Below, piece by piece: positions 18,165 through 26,553 of a DNA stretch of 64,000 bases (its first letter is position 1; every line of letters begins with the position of its first letter). The stretch spans positions 1-64,000 of the forward strand of contig NZ_JBLLVA010000003.1 in NCBI RefSeq assembly GCF_047739745.1, written 5' to 3'. The position numbers and the translations under genes are program-made. The notes beneath the pieces were generated by a model. That model saw only the letters and a list, made by a program, of their open reading frames with translations, was not told the origin of the DNA and did not search any database. Origin of the DNA: Pseudaminobacter sp047739745 (GTDB lineage: Bacteria; Pseudomonadota; Alphaproteobacteria; Rhizobiales; Rhizobiaceae).

Positions 18165-18959
18165 ATGAAACATGTACTTTTCGTCGGGGCGACAGCGCTT
18201 GCCGCGGCCGTCGCCTCGCCTGCCCTGGCCAATGACCGCTATGCCGAGCGGCCGCCGGTGGTGGTCAGTCCCGATCTTTCAGCACCCTGGGTCATGCAAC
18301 TCGGCCACACGCCCGGCAAGGCATTTCGCCATCAGGTACGCCAGAGCCTGCCAAGCGGCGTGCAGGTGCAACCCTTTGCCGAGGAACCGCGGTTCGACCG
18401 GCGCTACGGCAAGAAGACGAGCCGCGAGACCGCGCCGGATGGGCAACGCACCGCCGGCATCGCAGCCGCACGGGCTAAGCCGGCCGCGCGCGCACAGCAG
18501 ATCGATCCCATCTATCTGCCGCAGACCGTCGCCTATGACGGTCCGCACAAGCCGGGCACGATCATCATCGACACGAAACAGAATTTCCTCTTTCTGGTCG
18601 AGGCCAACGGGCAGGCGCGGCGGTACGGTGTCGGCACCGGCAAGCCGGGCTTCGAATGGGCCGGCACACACAAGGTGACACAAAAACGCGAGTGGCCGGA
18701 CTGGCGGCCGCCGGCGGCGATGATCGCGCGCGAGCGGGCCAAAGGGCGCGTTCTGCCGGCTCATATGGAAGGGGGACCGGACAATCCGCTGGGCGCGCGC
18801 GCTCTCTATCTCGGCTCCACCCTCTACCGCATCCACGGCACCAACCAGCCCTGGACGATCGGCGCAGCGGTCTCTTCGGGTTGCATCCGCATGCGCAATG
18901 AGGACGTCGTCGATCTCTACGAACGCGTGAGGGTCGGAACGCAGGTGGTGGTCATCTGA
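18165..18959 (+). CDS. L,D-transpeptidase (YkuD domain), exported
   Basis: 264 residues. A signal peptide (MKHVLFVGATALAAAVASPALA) is followed by a basic, low-complexity linker and a C-terminal YkuD domain. The active site His is in YRIHGTN and the nucleophile Cys in SSGCIRM, so the enzyme looks intact. It should make 3-3 cross-links in peptidoglycan or attach proteins to it, in the periplasm. ATG 18165 is preferred over a TTG at 18150 because the signal peptide begins there. Confidence 0.9.
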   Translation: MKHVLFVGATALAAAVASPALANDRYAERPPVVVSPDLSAPWVMQLGHTPGKAFRHQVRQSLPSGVQVQPFAEEPRFDRRYGKKTSRETAPDGQRTAGIAAARAKPAARAQQIDPIYLPQTVAYDGPHKPGTIIIDTKQNFLFLVEANGQARRYGVGTGKPGFEWAGTHKVTQKREWPDWRPPAAMIARERAKGRVLPAHMEGGPDNPLGARALYLGSTLYRIHGTNQPWTIGAAVSSGCIRMRNEDVVDLYERVRVGTQVVVI

Positions 18960-19157
18960 ATAGCATCGCCGCTGGCGAGGAGCAGCCCGTCAGTGGTCGT
19001 GCTGCTCTTTTGCCATGCCTCCCAAGCGACTATATACTCGCGGGATGCGCTCGGATTTTCCTTGTGTGAAAATATTATTCTTTCGGCTATGCTGAAACAT
19101 AATGCTGCAAAACAGCAATCCTTGCGCTATAGCCCCGACCGCCGAAGGAGATGTGAA

Positions 19158-20084
19158 ATGCCGCTCGACGACACCCGCTACTTGAAAGGCGCGCCGGTTG
19201 CCGCCCGCATCATGCAAGAGGTCCGTGAAGCCGCCGAAAAGGCGACTGCCGAAGGTTTTCCGCCTCGCCTGGTGTCCATCACCGTAGGCGACGTGGCGGC
19301 GGTCGACGTCTATGTTCGCAACCAGCGCGCAAAGGCCGAACGGGCGGGCATCGATTTCGAGGAACGCCGTTTCGCCGCCGAAATCACGGCGCGCGAACTG
19401 GAAGCCGCCATCCAGAGCATGAATGCCGACCCGCGCGTTACCGGTATCATTATCCAGCGCCCGGTGCCGTCGCATATCCCGATCAAGGCCATCCAGGGCG
19501 CGATCCATCCACTCAAGGATGTCGAGGGCATGCATCCGGCCTCGATCGGCAACATCGTCTACAACGAGCTCGACCTTGCTCCCTGTACTGCGGCAGCTTC
19601 GGTGGAACTCCTGAAGGCGACCGGACTCGACCTCAAGGGCCTCGAAGTGGTGATTGTCGGGCATTCCGAAATCGTCGGCAAGCCGATCGCCTTCCTGCTG
19701 ATGAGCGAGGGCGCGACAGTGACGGTCTGCCATCACATGACCCGCTCGGTCGCCGCTCACGCAAGGCGCGCCGATGCGCTGTTCGTGGCCGTCGGCAAGC
19801 CGCGCCTGATCAAGGCGGACATGGTGAAGCCGGGTGCTGCCGTTATCGATATCGGTATCAATTCCGAAACCGCGCCCGACGGCTCGACTCGTATCGTCGG
19901 CGATGTCGATACCGACAGCGTCAAGGAAGTGGCGTCGTGGATCACACCGGTGCCGGGCGGCGTCGGGCCGGTTACCGTGGCGATCCTGCTGCGCAATACG
20001 ATGGTGGCGCTGAACCGCCAGCGGGCGCTCTATCAGTCCACCTATCGGGGGGCGGACGACTCGACGGTCGTGAACTTCAGGTAG
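19158..20084 (+). CDS. folD: FolD-family methylene-THF dehydrogenase with altered catalytic residues
   Basis: 308 residues from ATG 19158, with GGAG 7 bases before it. Both FolD domains are present, ending in the family signature PVPGGVGPVTVA. In canonical FolD the cyclohydrolase site has YxxxK and KDVDG. Here the first reads YVRNQ (Tyr52, Gln56 where Lys is expected) and the second KDVEG (Glu123 where Asp is expected); Gln100 is kept but followed by RPVP, not LPLP. By-eye alignment with E. coli and human FolD supports both changes. It may oxidise methylene-THF without efficient cyclohydrolase activity. It stands alone, convergent with the glc operon. Confidence 0.85.
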   Translation: MPLDDTRYLKGAPVAARIMQEVREAAEKATAEGFPPRLVSITVGDVAAVDVYVRNQRAKAERAGIDFEERRFAAEITARELEAAIQSMNADPRVTGIIIQRPVPSHIPIKAIQGAIHPLKDVEGMHPASIGNIVYNELDLAPCTAAASVELLKATGLDLKGLEVVIVGHSEIVGKPIAFLLMSEGATVTVCHHMTRSVAAHARRADALFVAVGKPRLIKADMVKPGAAVIDIGINSETAPDGSTRIVGDVDTDSVKEVASWITPVPGGVGPVTVAILLRNTMVALNRQRALYQSTYRGADDSTVVNFR

Positions 20085-20093
20085 GAATGGTTC

Positions 20094-20121
20094 AAACATC
20101 GGACCGTTCGGTCGATGTTTT
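20094..20121. terminator. Hairpin between convergent folD and glcF
   Basis: AAACATCG at 20094-20101 pairs with CGATGTTT at 20113-20120, and an inner ACC/GGT pair extends the stem around one bulged G. It sits exactly between the two convergent genes and carries A's and T's on its flanks, so it can end transcription from both sides. Its right arm touches the glcF stop codon. Confidence 0.55.
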
Positions 20122-21454
20122 ACTCCGCGGTAACCATCGCCGGCGTGCGCGCATTCGGCACGCCTTCGGGCTGCGGCCCGCCATAGGCCCAGTCGAGAAG
20201 CTTCACCGTATGCACGATCGGCATTTGCGCCGCAGATGCAATCTGCGTGATGCAGCCGATATTGCCGGTGGCTACAATGTCGGCTCCCGTGGCCTCGATA
20301 TTCCTCACCTTGCGATCGCGCAGTTGCGCGGAAATCTCAGACTGCATGATGTTGTAGGTGCCGGCCGAACCACAGCACAGATGACCCTCGCGCGGCTCCT
20401 TCACCACGAAGCCGGCGCGCGCCAGAAGTTCCTTCGGCTGGCGGGTGATCTTCTGTCCGTGCTGCATCGAGCAGGCTGAATGGTAGGCTACGGTCAAGCC
20501 CGGCCGGCGCACCGGCTCCGGCAGGTCGAGCGTGGCGAGATATTCGGTGACATCCTTGGCGAGCGCTGAAACGCGCGCCGCCTTTTCGGCATAGGCCGGA
20601 TCGAGCCGCAGCATGAAGCCGTAATCCTTGATGGTCGTGCCGCATCCTGAGGCGGTGATGACTATCGCGTCGAGACCGCCATCCTCGATCTGACGTGTCC
20701 AGGCGTCGACATTCCGGCGCGCCGAAGCGAGTGCCTGCTCCTCGCGCCCCATATGATGGACCAGCGCGCCGCAGCAACCCTCGCCTTGCGGCACCACCAC
20801 CTCGATGCCGAGCCGCGTCAACAGGCTGATCGTCGCCTCGTTGATGCCGGGATCGAGCACCGGCTGGGCACATCCGGTCAAGATTGCGACCCGGCCGCGG
20901 CGCGGACCGGACGCGGCATGGCTGCCCGGCGACGCCATCGGCGATCTTTCCCCAACCGACGCCGGCACCAGCTTCAGCATCGCGCCAAGCGGCCGCAGCG
21001 CCGGAACGGACTCGAAGATCTTCGCAAAGGGCGTGCCGAGCCGCGCCAACCTCAGCGCCAAACGAAAGCGCGCGGGATGCGGCAGCACAAAGGCGAGAAG
21101 CGCTCGAATGATGCGGTCGGGCAGCGGCCGCCTGTAGGTCTTCTCGATATGGGCGCGCGCATGATCGACCAGATGCATGTAATTGACCCCTGAGGGACAT
21201 GTCGTCATGCAAGCCAGACAGGAGAGGCAGCGGTCGATATGGGTGACGATCTCGCTGTCGGCCGCACGGCCATTTTCCAGCATGTCCTTGATCAGGTAGA
21301 TGCGCCCGCGCGGACTGTCCAACTCGTTGCCGAGCGTCACATAGGTAGGACAGGTCGCCGTGCAGAAGCCGCAATGCACGCATTTGCGCAGGATTTTCTC
21401 CGATTCCGCCACATGCGGATCGGCAAGCTGCTCGGCGGTGAAATTGGTCTGCAT
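20120..21454 (-). CDS. glcF: Glycolate oxidase iron-sulfur subunit
   Basis: 444 residues. Two 4Fe-4S motifs of the CxxCxxCxxxCP type lie in the first 100 residues (CVHCGFCTATCP and CLSCLACMTTCP), followed by two CCG domains (GEGCCGALVHHMG and GHLCCGSAGTYN). It carries electrons from the GlcD/GlcE flavin subunits to the respiratory chain during oxidation of glycolate to glyoxylate. It is the last gene of glcD-glcE-membrane protein-glcF, 16 bp after its neighbour. Confidence 0.95.
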   Translation of the reverse strand: MQTNFTAEQLADPHVAESEKILRKCVHCGFCTATCPTYVTLGNELDSPRGRIYLIKDMLENGRAADSEIVTHIDRCLSCLACMTTCPSGVNYMHLVDHARAHIEKTYRRPLPDRIIRALLAFVLPHPARFRLALRLARLGTPFAKIFESVPALRPLGAMLKLVPASVGERSPMASPGSHAASGPRRGRVAILTGCAQPVLDPGINEATISLLTRLGIEVVVPQGEGCCGALVHHMGREEQALASARRNVDAWTRQIEDGGLDAIVITASGCGTTIKDYGFMLRLDPAYAEKAARVSALAKDVTEYLATLDLPEPVRRPGLTVAYHSACSMQHGQKITRQPKELLARAGFVVKEPREGHLCCGSAGTYNIMQSEISAQLRDRKVRNIEATGADIVATGNIGCITQIASAAQMPIVHTVKLLDWAYGGPQPEGVPNARTPAMVTAE

Positions 21455-21470
21455 CGGCTTTGCTTATCTT

Positions 21471-21851
21471 TCAGAGAAACCAGCTTTGCGGCTTGGCGAT
21501 CGGCTCGCCGCGCGAAAGCGCCTGCAGGCCGACGATGCAGCGAGCGATGAACCAGACCGCAACGGCAAACAGCAGGAACACGCCGATGAACAGCAGGAGC
21601 AGCACGGCCGAAACCGTCGCATAGAGCAGGCCGATCCAGAATGTACGGATGAGCCATGTATAGTGCGTTTCGATCCAGGCCTCCGACTTGCCGCGATTGA
21701 AATAGGCAAGCACGATGCCGATCAGGCCGCTGATGCCGATGACGAGACCGGCAAGATAGAGAATATAGATCACCTGCACATTGGTCTTGCCGGGCTCCAG
21801 CCACCGGTCCGTCTGGCGCGGCGCGTTCGGCCGGTTGTCGATGTCGCTCAT
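21471..21851 (-). CDS. Small membrane protein in the glc operon (DUF4870-like)
   Basis: 126 residues. After a polar N-terminus there are about three membrane spans (roughly 28-50, 65-85 and 86-105). It resembles DUF4870-type proteins of unknown function. Its ATG overlaps the glcE TGA by 4 bases, so it is translated with the glycolate oxidase subunits and lies between glcE and glcF. It could help anchor the peripheral oxidase to the membrane or be a bystander. I do not recognise a catalytic motif. Confidence 0.75.
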   Translation of the reverse strand: MSDIDNRPNAPRQTDRWLEPGKTNVQVIYILYLAGLVIGISGLIGIVLAYFNRGKSEAWIETHYTWLIRTFWIGLLYATVSAVLLLLFIGVFLLFAVAVWFIARCIVGLQALSRGEPIAKPQSWFL

Positions 21852-23104
21852 GGATTGATCTCCCCCTGTTTCGATCCCTCCAGACTAGCAGACCTGTCGG
21901 CAGGAACCATGCGACCGGGATTGAGAATTCCCTTGGGATCGAACTCCTGCCGCAGGCGCGCCGAGAGTGCCGCCAGTGCCGCCGGCTGCGGCTCGAAGAC
22001 CGGCAACGCGGCACGCAACGCATGGCTGGCGCGCACCAGCGTGGCATGACCGCCGCCGAATTGCTTCAACAGGCGGCGGATGGTTTCGTGCTCCGGGTCG
22101 GCCTCCATACGCAGCCAGACAAGACCGCCCTGCCAATCGTAGAAAGCGTCGCATGCCGCCTCCATGCGCAGCGCCATGACCATCTTGTGCGCTTCGCCCG
22201 GTGTCATCGAAATGCGCCAGACCGGCCGCTCGCTGCCATCGGCGAAGGGAATGCAGTCGCGGACGTCGCGCCAGATCGCACTGGAGGCGTCGCCTGCAAA
22301 CTCCTCGATCGGGCCGGCATTCTTCAGCGGGTCAATCAAGGCCCGCGACCTATAGATCACCGACGGGCCGAAGCCCTCGATACGCAGAAGCGTCGCCGAA
22401 CTGCCCGCAAGCGAGCCACCGGCGATGGAGCCGGCGAGATTCTCCGGAATGTGGGCAGCGCTCGAAACCTCCGCGCTGGAGCCGAGAGCCAACGCCATGG
22501 CGATCGCCGCGTCTTCATCGAGCAGCCCGCGCACGGCAAGCGTCGTCTCAGTCTCCGCCTTCGGCAACACCTTGAAGGTGACATCGGTCAGCACCGCCAG
22601 CGTGCCCCATGAGCCGGCCATTGCCTTCGACAGATCATAGCCGGTGACGTTCTTGACGACACGGCCGCCCGATTTGAAGGCTTCACCACGACCGGAAACG
22701 GCACTAATGCCGAGAATGTGGTCGCGCGCCGCACCTGCCTTCAGCCGACGAGAACCGGAAAGGTTGGCTGCAAGCACGCCGCCGATGGTGCCGCGACCGC
22801 GTTGGCTTCCCAACAACGGACCGTAGTCCATCGGCTCGAAAGCAAGTTCCTGACCGCTCTCGGCCAACAGCTTCTCGATCTCGGCAAGCGGCGTGCCGGC
22901 GCGGGCCGAAAGCACCAGTTCTTCCGGCTCATAGAGCGTGACGCCAGTGAGGCTGGAAAGATCGAGCGTGTGCTCGGTCTGGGCAGGACGACCGATGCCG
23001 CGCTTGGAGCCGTGCCCGACGATTTCAAGCGGCGCCTCGTTCACCGCCGCCCATTGCACGGCAATCAGAACCTCGGCCGCGGAAGATGGGGTGAAGGTGG
23101 TCAT
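21848..23104 (-). CDS. glcE: Glycolate oxidase FAD-binding subunit
   Basis: 418 residues, slightly longer than E. coli GlcE. The N-terminal PCMH-type FAD-binding domain contains LDLSSLTGVTLYEPEELVL, AGTPLAEIEKLL and GGVLAANLSGSRRLKAGAARDH. GlcDEF oxidises glycolate (and D-lactate) to glyoxylate. It is separated from glcD by 247 bp holding a large inverted repeat but lies on the same strand. Confidence 0.93.
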   Translation of the reverse strand: MTTFTPSSAAEVLIAVQWAAVNEAPLEIVGHGSKRGIGRPAQTEHTLDLSSLTGVTLYEPEELVLSARAGTPLAEIEKLLAESGQELAFEPMDYGPLLGSQRGRGTIGGVLAANLSGSRRLKAGAARDHILGISAVSGRGEAFKSGGRVVKNVTGYDLSKAMAGSWGTLAVLTDVTFKVLPKAETETTLAVRGLLDEDAAIAMALALGSSAEVSSAAHIPENLAGSIAGGSLAGSSATLLRIEGFGPSVIYRSRALIDPLKNAGPIEEFAGDASSAIWRDVRDCIPFADGSERPVWRISMTPGEAHKMVMALRMEAACDAFYDWQGGLVWLRMEADPEHETIRRLLKQFGGGHATLVRASHALRAALPVFEPQPAALAALSARLRQEFDPKGILNPGRMVPADRSASLEGSKQGEINP

Positions 23105-23151
23105 GATTCCATCTTCGCCGTGACTGAGAGGGACATAAGGCTCCGTTTGAC

Positions 23152-23307
23152 ACCCCCCTCTGGCCTGCCGGCCATCTCCCCCTCAAGGGGGGAGATCAGC
23201 TTGCATCCCCGCTTTCGCCAATCTTCAACACGGCGCGAAAAGAGCAGGGATAGAAGCTGCCAATCTCCCCCCTTGAGGGGGAGATGGCCGGCAGGCCAGA
23301 GGGGGGT
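23152..23307. repeat. 45-bp perfect inverted repeat (rhizobial intergenic palindrome)
   Basis: Positions 23152-23196 and 23263-23307 are perfect reverse complements over 45 bases, separated by 66 bases. Each arm itself contains CTGCCGGCCA and CCCCCTCAAGGGGGG palindromes. Elements of this look (CTGGCCTGCCGGCCATCTCCCC) are widespread between genes in Mesorhizobium-like genomes. It fills the glcD-glcE gap, where a transcript would fold into a long hairpin. Confidence 0.85.
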
Positions 23308-23351
23308 ATTGCACAACACAAACATGACTTGATCTGTGACTCCGGCCACCC

Positions 23352-24848
23352 TCAAAACCTCGGAATATCCGGAAACGGCAGCTTGCCGCCGGAAATATGC
23401 ATGCGGCCGAGTTCGGCGCAGCGGCGCAATTGCGGGAAGACCTTGCCCGGATTGAGCAGATGTTTCGGATCGAACGCGCATTTGACGCGCATCTGCTGAT
23501 CGAGATCGATCTTGTTGAACATTTCGGGCATCAGATCGCGCTTCTCGACACCAACGCCGTGCTCGCCGGTGAGCACGCCGCCGACCTTGACGCAAAGCCG
23601 CAGAATGTCGGCACCGAAGTCTTCGGCCTTCTGCAGTTCGCCCGGCACATTGGCGTCATAGAGGATCAGCGGGTGCAGATTGCCGTCGCCGGCGTGGAAG
23701 ACATTCGCCACCCGCAATCCATACTGCTCGGAAAGCTCGCGCATGCCGGCAAGCACCCGCGGCAATTCCTTGCGCGGGATGGTGCCGTCCATGCAGTAGT
23801 AATCCGGCGAGATGCGGCCCACCGCCGGAAAAGCCGCCTTGCGGCCGGCCCAGAAGACCAGCCGCTCCTCCTCCGATTGGGAAATGCGGCAAGTGGTCGA
23901 ACCGTTGCGCAACGCAATCGCCTCGACCTTGTCGATCAGGTGGTCGACCTCGACGCCCGGACCATCCAGTTCCACGATCAGCAGCGCTTCGCACTCCAGC
24001 GGGTATCCGGCGTTGACGAAATCCTCCGCCGCGTGGATCGCGGGGCGGTCCATCATCTCCATGCCGCCTGGAATGATGCCGGCCCCGATGATATCGGCCA
24101 CGCACTGACCGCCCTGCTCGCTTGTCGGAAACGCAATCAGCAGCGCACGCGCCGTTTCCGGCTTCTTCAGAATGCGCACGGTGACCTCGGTGACGACGCC
24201 AAGCAGCCCCTCCGATCCGGTCATGAGACCGAGCAGATCGTAACCTTCCGAATCGAGATGCTTGCCGCCGAGGCGCACGACCTCTCCATTCATCAGCACC
24301 ATCTCGATGCCGAGCACATTGTTGGCGGTGAGCCCGTATTTCAGGCAGTGAACGCCGCCGGAGTTTTCCGCGACGTTGCCGCCGATCGAGCAGGCGATCT
24401 GCGAAGATGGATCGGGGGCGTAGTAAAAGCCCTCCATTTCCACGGCATGGGTGATGCCGAGATTGGTGACGCCCGGCTGGGCGACAACGGTGCGATTGGG
24501 GTAGTCAATCTCGAGGATGCGGTTGAAACGGCTCATCACCAGAAGCACTGCATCCTCCAGCGGCAGCGCACCGCCCGAAAGTGATGTACCCGAACCACGC
24601 GGCACCACGCGGATGCCGCGCTCGTCGCAATATTTGAGGATGCGCGAAACCTGCGCCACAGTTTCCGGCAGCACGACCACCAGCGGCAGTTGCTGGTAGG
24701 CGGTAAGGCCGTCGCTTTCAAAGGCGCGCATCTCGTTGACGGCGTCGACGACGCCTTCGCCCGGCACGATGATGCGCATATCCGCGACGATCTCGGCGCG
24801 ACGGTGCAGCGTCTCCGCATCGGGCGCGGGCATCACCAACCCGGACAT
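23352..24848 (-). CDS. glcD: Glycolate oxidase FAD-linked subunit
   Basis: 498 residues from ATG 24848, chosen because AGGAGGA lies 7-8 bases upstream; an ATG at 24884 is in frame but has no such site. A PCMH FAD-binding domain (VVPRGSGTSLSGGALP, SIGGNVAENSGG) and a C-terminal FAD-linked oxidase domain (HAGDGNLHPL, GEHGVGVEKR) are complete. It is the catalytic flavoprotein of glycolate oxidase. It opens the glc operon, and a symmetrical operator-like repeat lies 22 bp before its start. Confidence 0.95.
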   Translation of the reverse strand: MSGLVMPAPDAETLHRRAEIVADMRIIVPGEGVVDAVNEMRAFESDGLTAYQQLPLVVVLPETVAQVSRILKYCDERGIRVVPRGSGTSLSGGALPLEDAVLLVMSRFNRILEIDYPNRTVVAQPGVTNLGITHAVEMEGFYYAPDPSSQIACSIGGNVAENSGGVHCLKYGLTANNVLGIEMVLMNGEVVRLGGKHLDSEGYDLLGLMTGSEGLLGVVTEVTVRILKKPETARALLIAFPTSEQGGQCVADIIGAGIIPGGMEMMDRPAIHAAEDFVNAGYPLECEALLIVELDGPGVEVDHLIDKVEAIALRNGSTTCRISQSEEERLVFWAGRKAAFPAVGRISPDYYCMDGTIPRKELPRVLAGMRELSEQYGLRVANVFHAGDGNLHPLILYDANVPGELQKAEDFGADILRLCVKVGGVLTGEHGVGVEKRDLMPEMFNKIDLDQQMRVKCAFDPKHLLNPGKVFPQLRRCAELGRMHISGGKLPFPDIPRF

Positions 24849-24869
24849 CGGCCGTCCTCCTGGAGCATT

Positions 24870-24892
24870 ACTGGTAAAAAGCATTTACCAGT
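24870..24892. promoter_or_regulatory. Operator-like inverted repeat upstream of glcD
   Basis: ACTGGTAAA (24870-24878) and TTTACCAGT (24884-24892) are perfect inverse copies around AAGCA. FadR/GntR-type regulators are known to bind ACTGGT...ACCAGT-like dyads, and a FadR-type gene lies 1.7 kb away, so it is a candidate operator. A short leader hairpin is the alternative. Confidence 0.5.
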
Positions 24893-25021
24893 TAAATTCG
24901 CCGCGCGCAAACCGTGCATCGTATGTGCACGGCGCTGCGAATGGACGACAGTTCCATAGCGTCAATCTGACGCTTGCTTGAAGGCCCGCCATCCGGATTT
25001 GGCGAGTACGAAGCGCTGCGC

Positions 25022-26338
25022 CTACTCGGCGTGCGAGACTTTCGCGCTGTCGTCATGCGAACGACGGATGCGCCGTACGATCCACCAGACAAGCAGGATG
25101 GTCACCGGCACGGAGGCGGCGGTCACCAGTTCGGGCTTGAGCGCATGGCCGAACACCGACGTTCCCTTGGCCAGATAGCCGATGAGGCCGACGACATAGT
25201 AGGAGACGGCTGCGACAGAGAGCCCCTCGACCGTCTGCTGCAGGCGCAATTGCAGGCGCGCGCGATTGTTCATCGAGGCAAGCAGGTCGCGGTTCTGATG
25301 CTCGACCTCCACGTCGACCCAGGTCCTGAGCAGGGTCGTCGCACGGGTCAGCTTGCGCGACAGATTGGCCTGGCGCTCTTCGACCGACCGGCATGTCCGC
25401 ATGGCCGGCGCGACCCGGCGCTGCAAAAAGCCCAGCCATGTCTCGTAGCCGGGCACCGGCTCCTCGGCCAGCGCCTGCAAACGCTCCTCGATGATGCCGT
25501 TATAGGCGCGGCTGGCGCCAAAGCGATATAGGCTGGCGGCCGCATCCGCCTCCAGTTCGGCCGCAAGCTCGGTGAGATCGGCAAGCAGGGTCTGGCTGTC
25601 GCGCGTTTCGGAAGCCTTCATCTCGCGGGTGATCTGGGTCAGCCGGTCTTCGATGCGTCGTACGCGCGCCGACAGCGAATGTGCCAGGGGCAGGCCGAGC
25701 ATGGCCAAAGTGCGGTAGTTCTCGATGTCGATGAGGCGCTGCGACAGCGCACCGATGCGCGAGGGCGACATGCCGCGGTCCAGCACGAGGATGCGCGTAA
25801 GCCCATCGCCGTCCTGGTGGAAATCGGTAACGATGCCGGCCTTGCCGTTTTCGACCAGCGAATAGGAAAGGCTGGCGGGATCGAAGGCGGCGATCAGCTT
25901 CTCGCTGTCATCGGTCCATTTGCGGATCTCCAGCCTTATGCCGGAAATGACCGTCCCGGGCGGGCTGAACCCATTGCCGAAAGGCGAATCCGCGGAGCCG
26001 GGCTCCAGCGGTCCCTCCCAAAGATAGGTCGAGAATTCGGTATGGCGTTCCCAGCGCAGCGTGCCCTGCCCCCACTTCATGGCGTGGTGACGGGCCTGGC
26101 GATCGGGCGCCGCGATGCCGAGCCGACGCGACAGTTCGGCAAGCACCGCATGGTCGACCGTCGAACCGCCCTCGGTCATGAAAGCAAGCTGTATCAGCAG
26201 GCGCGGCGTCTCGATCGGCGGACGCGGACGCGCATGGACCTCGCCGATGGCGTCGGGGCGGCCTTCATGCGCGGGAAAGCCCATCACGCTGCCGGTCGCG
26301 CGCGGTACGAACTGGGAATTGAACTGGTCCGCGGGCAT
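25022..26338 (-). CDS. DUF3422 family membrane-associated protein
   Basis: 438 residues from ATG 26338; longer in-frame extensions look non-coding. A long soluble N-terminal region is followed by a helical, coiled-coil-like part (about 230-360) and two C-terminal membrane spans (about 385-405 and 410-430). This matches DUF3422, a proteobacterial family of unknown function that resembles CorA-like architecture only in outline. It is transcribed away from the FadR-type regulator. No function is claimed. Confidence 0.8.
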   Translation of the reverse strand: MPADQFNSQFVPRATGSVMGFPAHEGRPDAIGEVHARPRPPIETPRLLIQLAFMTEGGSTVDHAVLAELSRRLGIAAPDRQARHHAMKWGQGTLRWERHTEFSTYLWEGPLEPGSADSPFGNGFSPPGTVISGIRLEIRKWTDDSEKLIAAFDPASLSYSLVENGKAGIVTDFHQDGDGLTRILVLDRGMSPSRIGALSQRLIDIENYRTLAMLGLPLAHSLSARVRRIEDRLTQITREMKASETRDSQTLLADLTELAAELEADAAASLYRFGASRAYNGIIEERLQALAEEPVPGYETWLGFLQRRVAPAMRTCRSVEERQANLSRKLTRATTLLRTWVDVEVEHQNRDLLASMNNRARLQLRLQQTVEGLSVAAVSYYVVGLIGYLAKGTSVFGHALKPELVTAASVPVTILLVWWIVRRIRRSHDDSAKVSHAE

Positions 26339-26553
26339 GCTGCCTATGAGGCCTCCGGTAAGGAATGCGCTGCCAATATGCACTATCGGCAGCCAAGGCA
26401 ATCGACAAGTAGGACCTGGCGAAGACTGCGCCCGCCTCAGCCCGGAGGCGAAACCCACAAATGGATAATTAAATTGACCAGTTTGGCCGGATGCCGTTAT
26501 TGTGCGCGGCATCGGCGAATGTTCGGGCAGTCGCCGCCTTAGGGACAGCCGGT

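Noticed and set aside
18993..19157. An N-terminal extension of FolD from 18993
   Set aside because: It has no similarity to FolD and the ATG at 19158 has a proper ribosome site and gives the family length.
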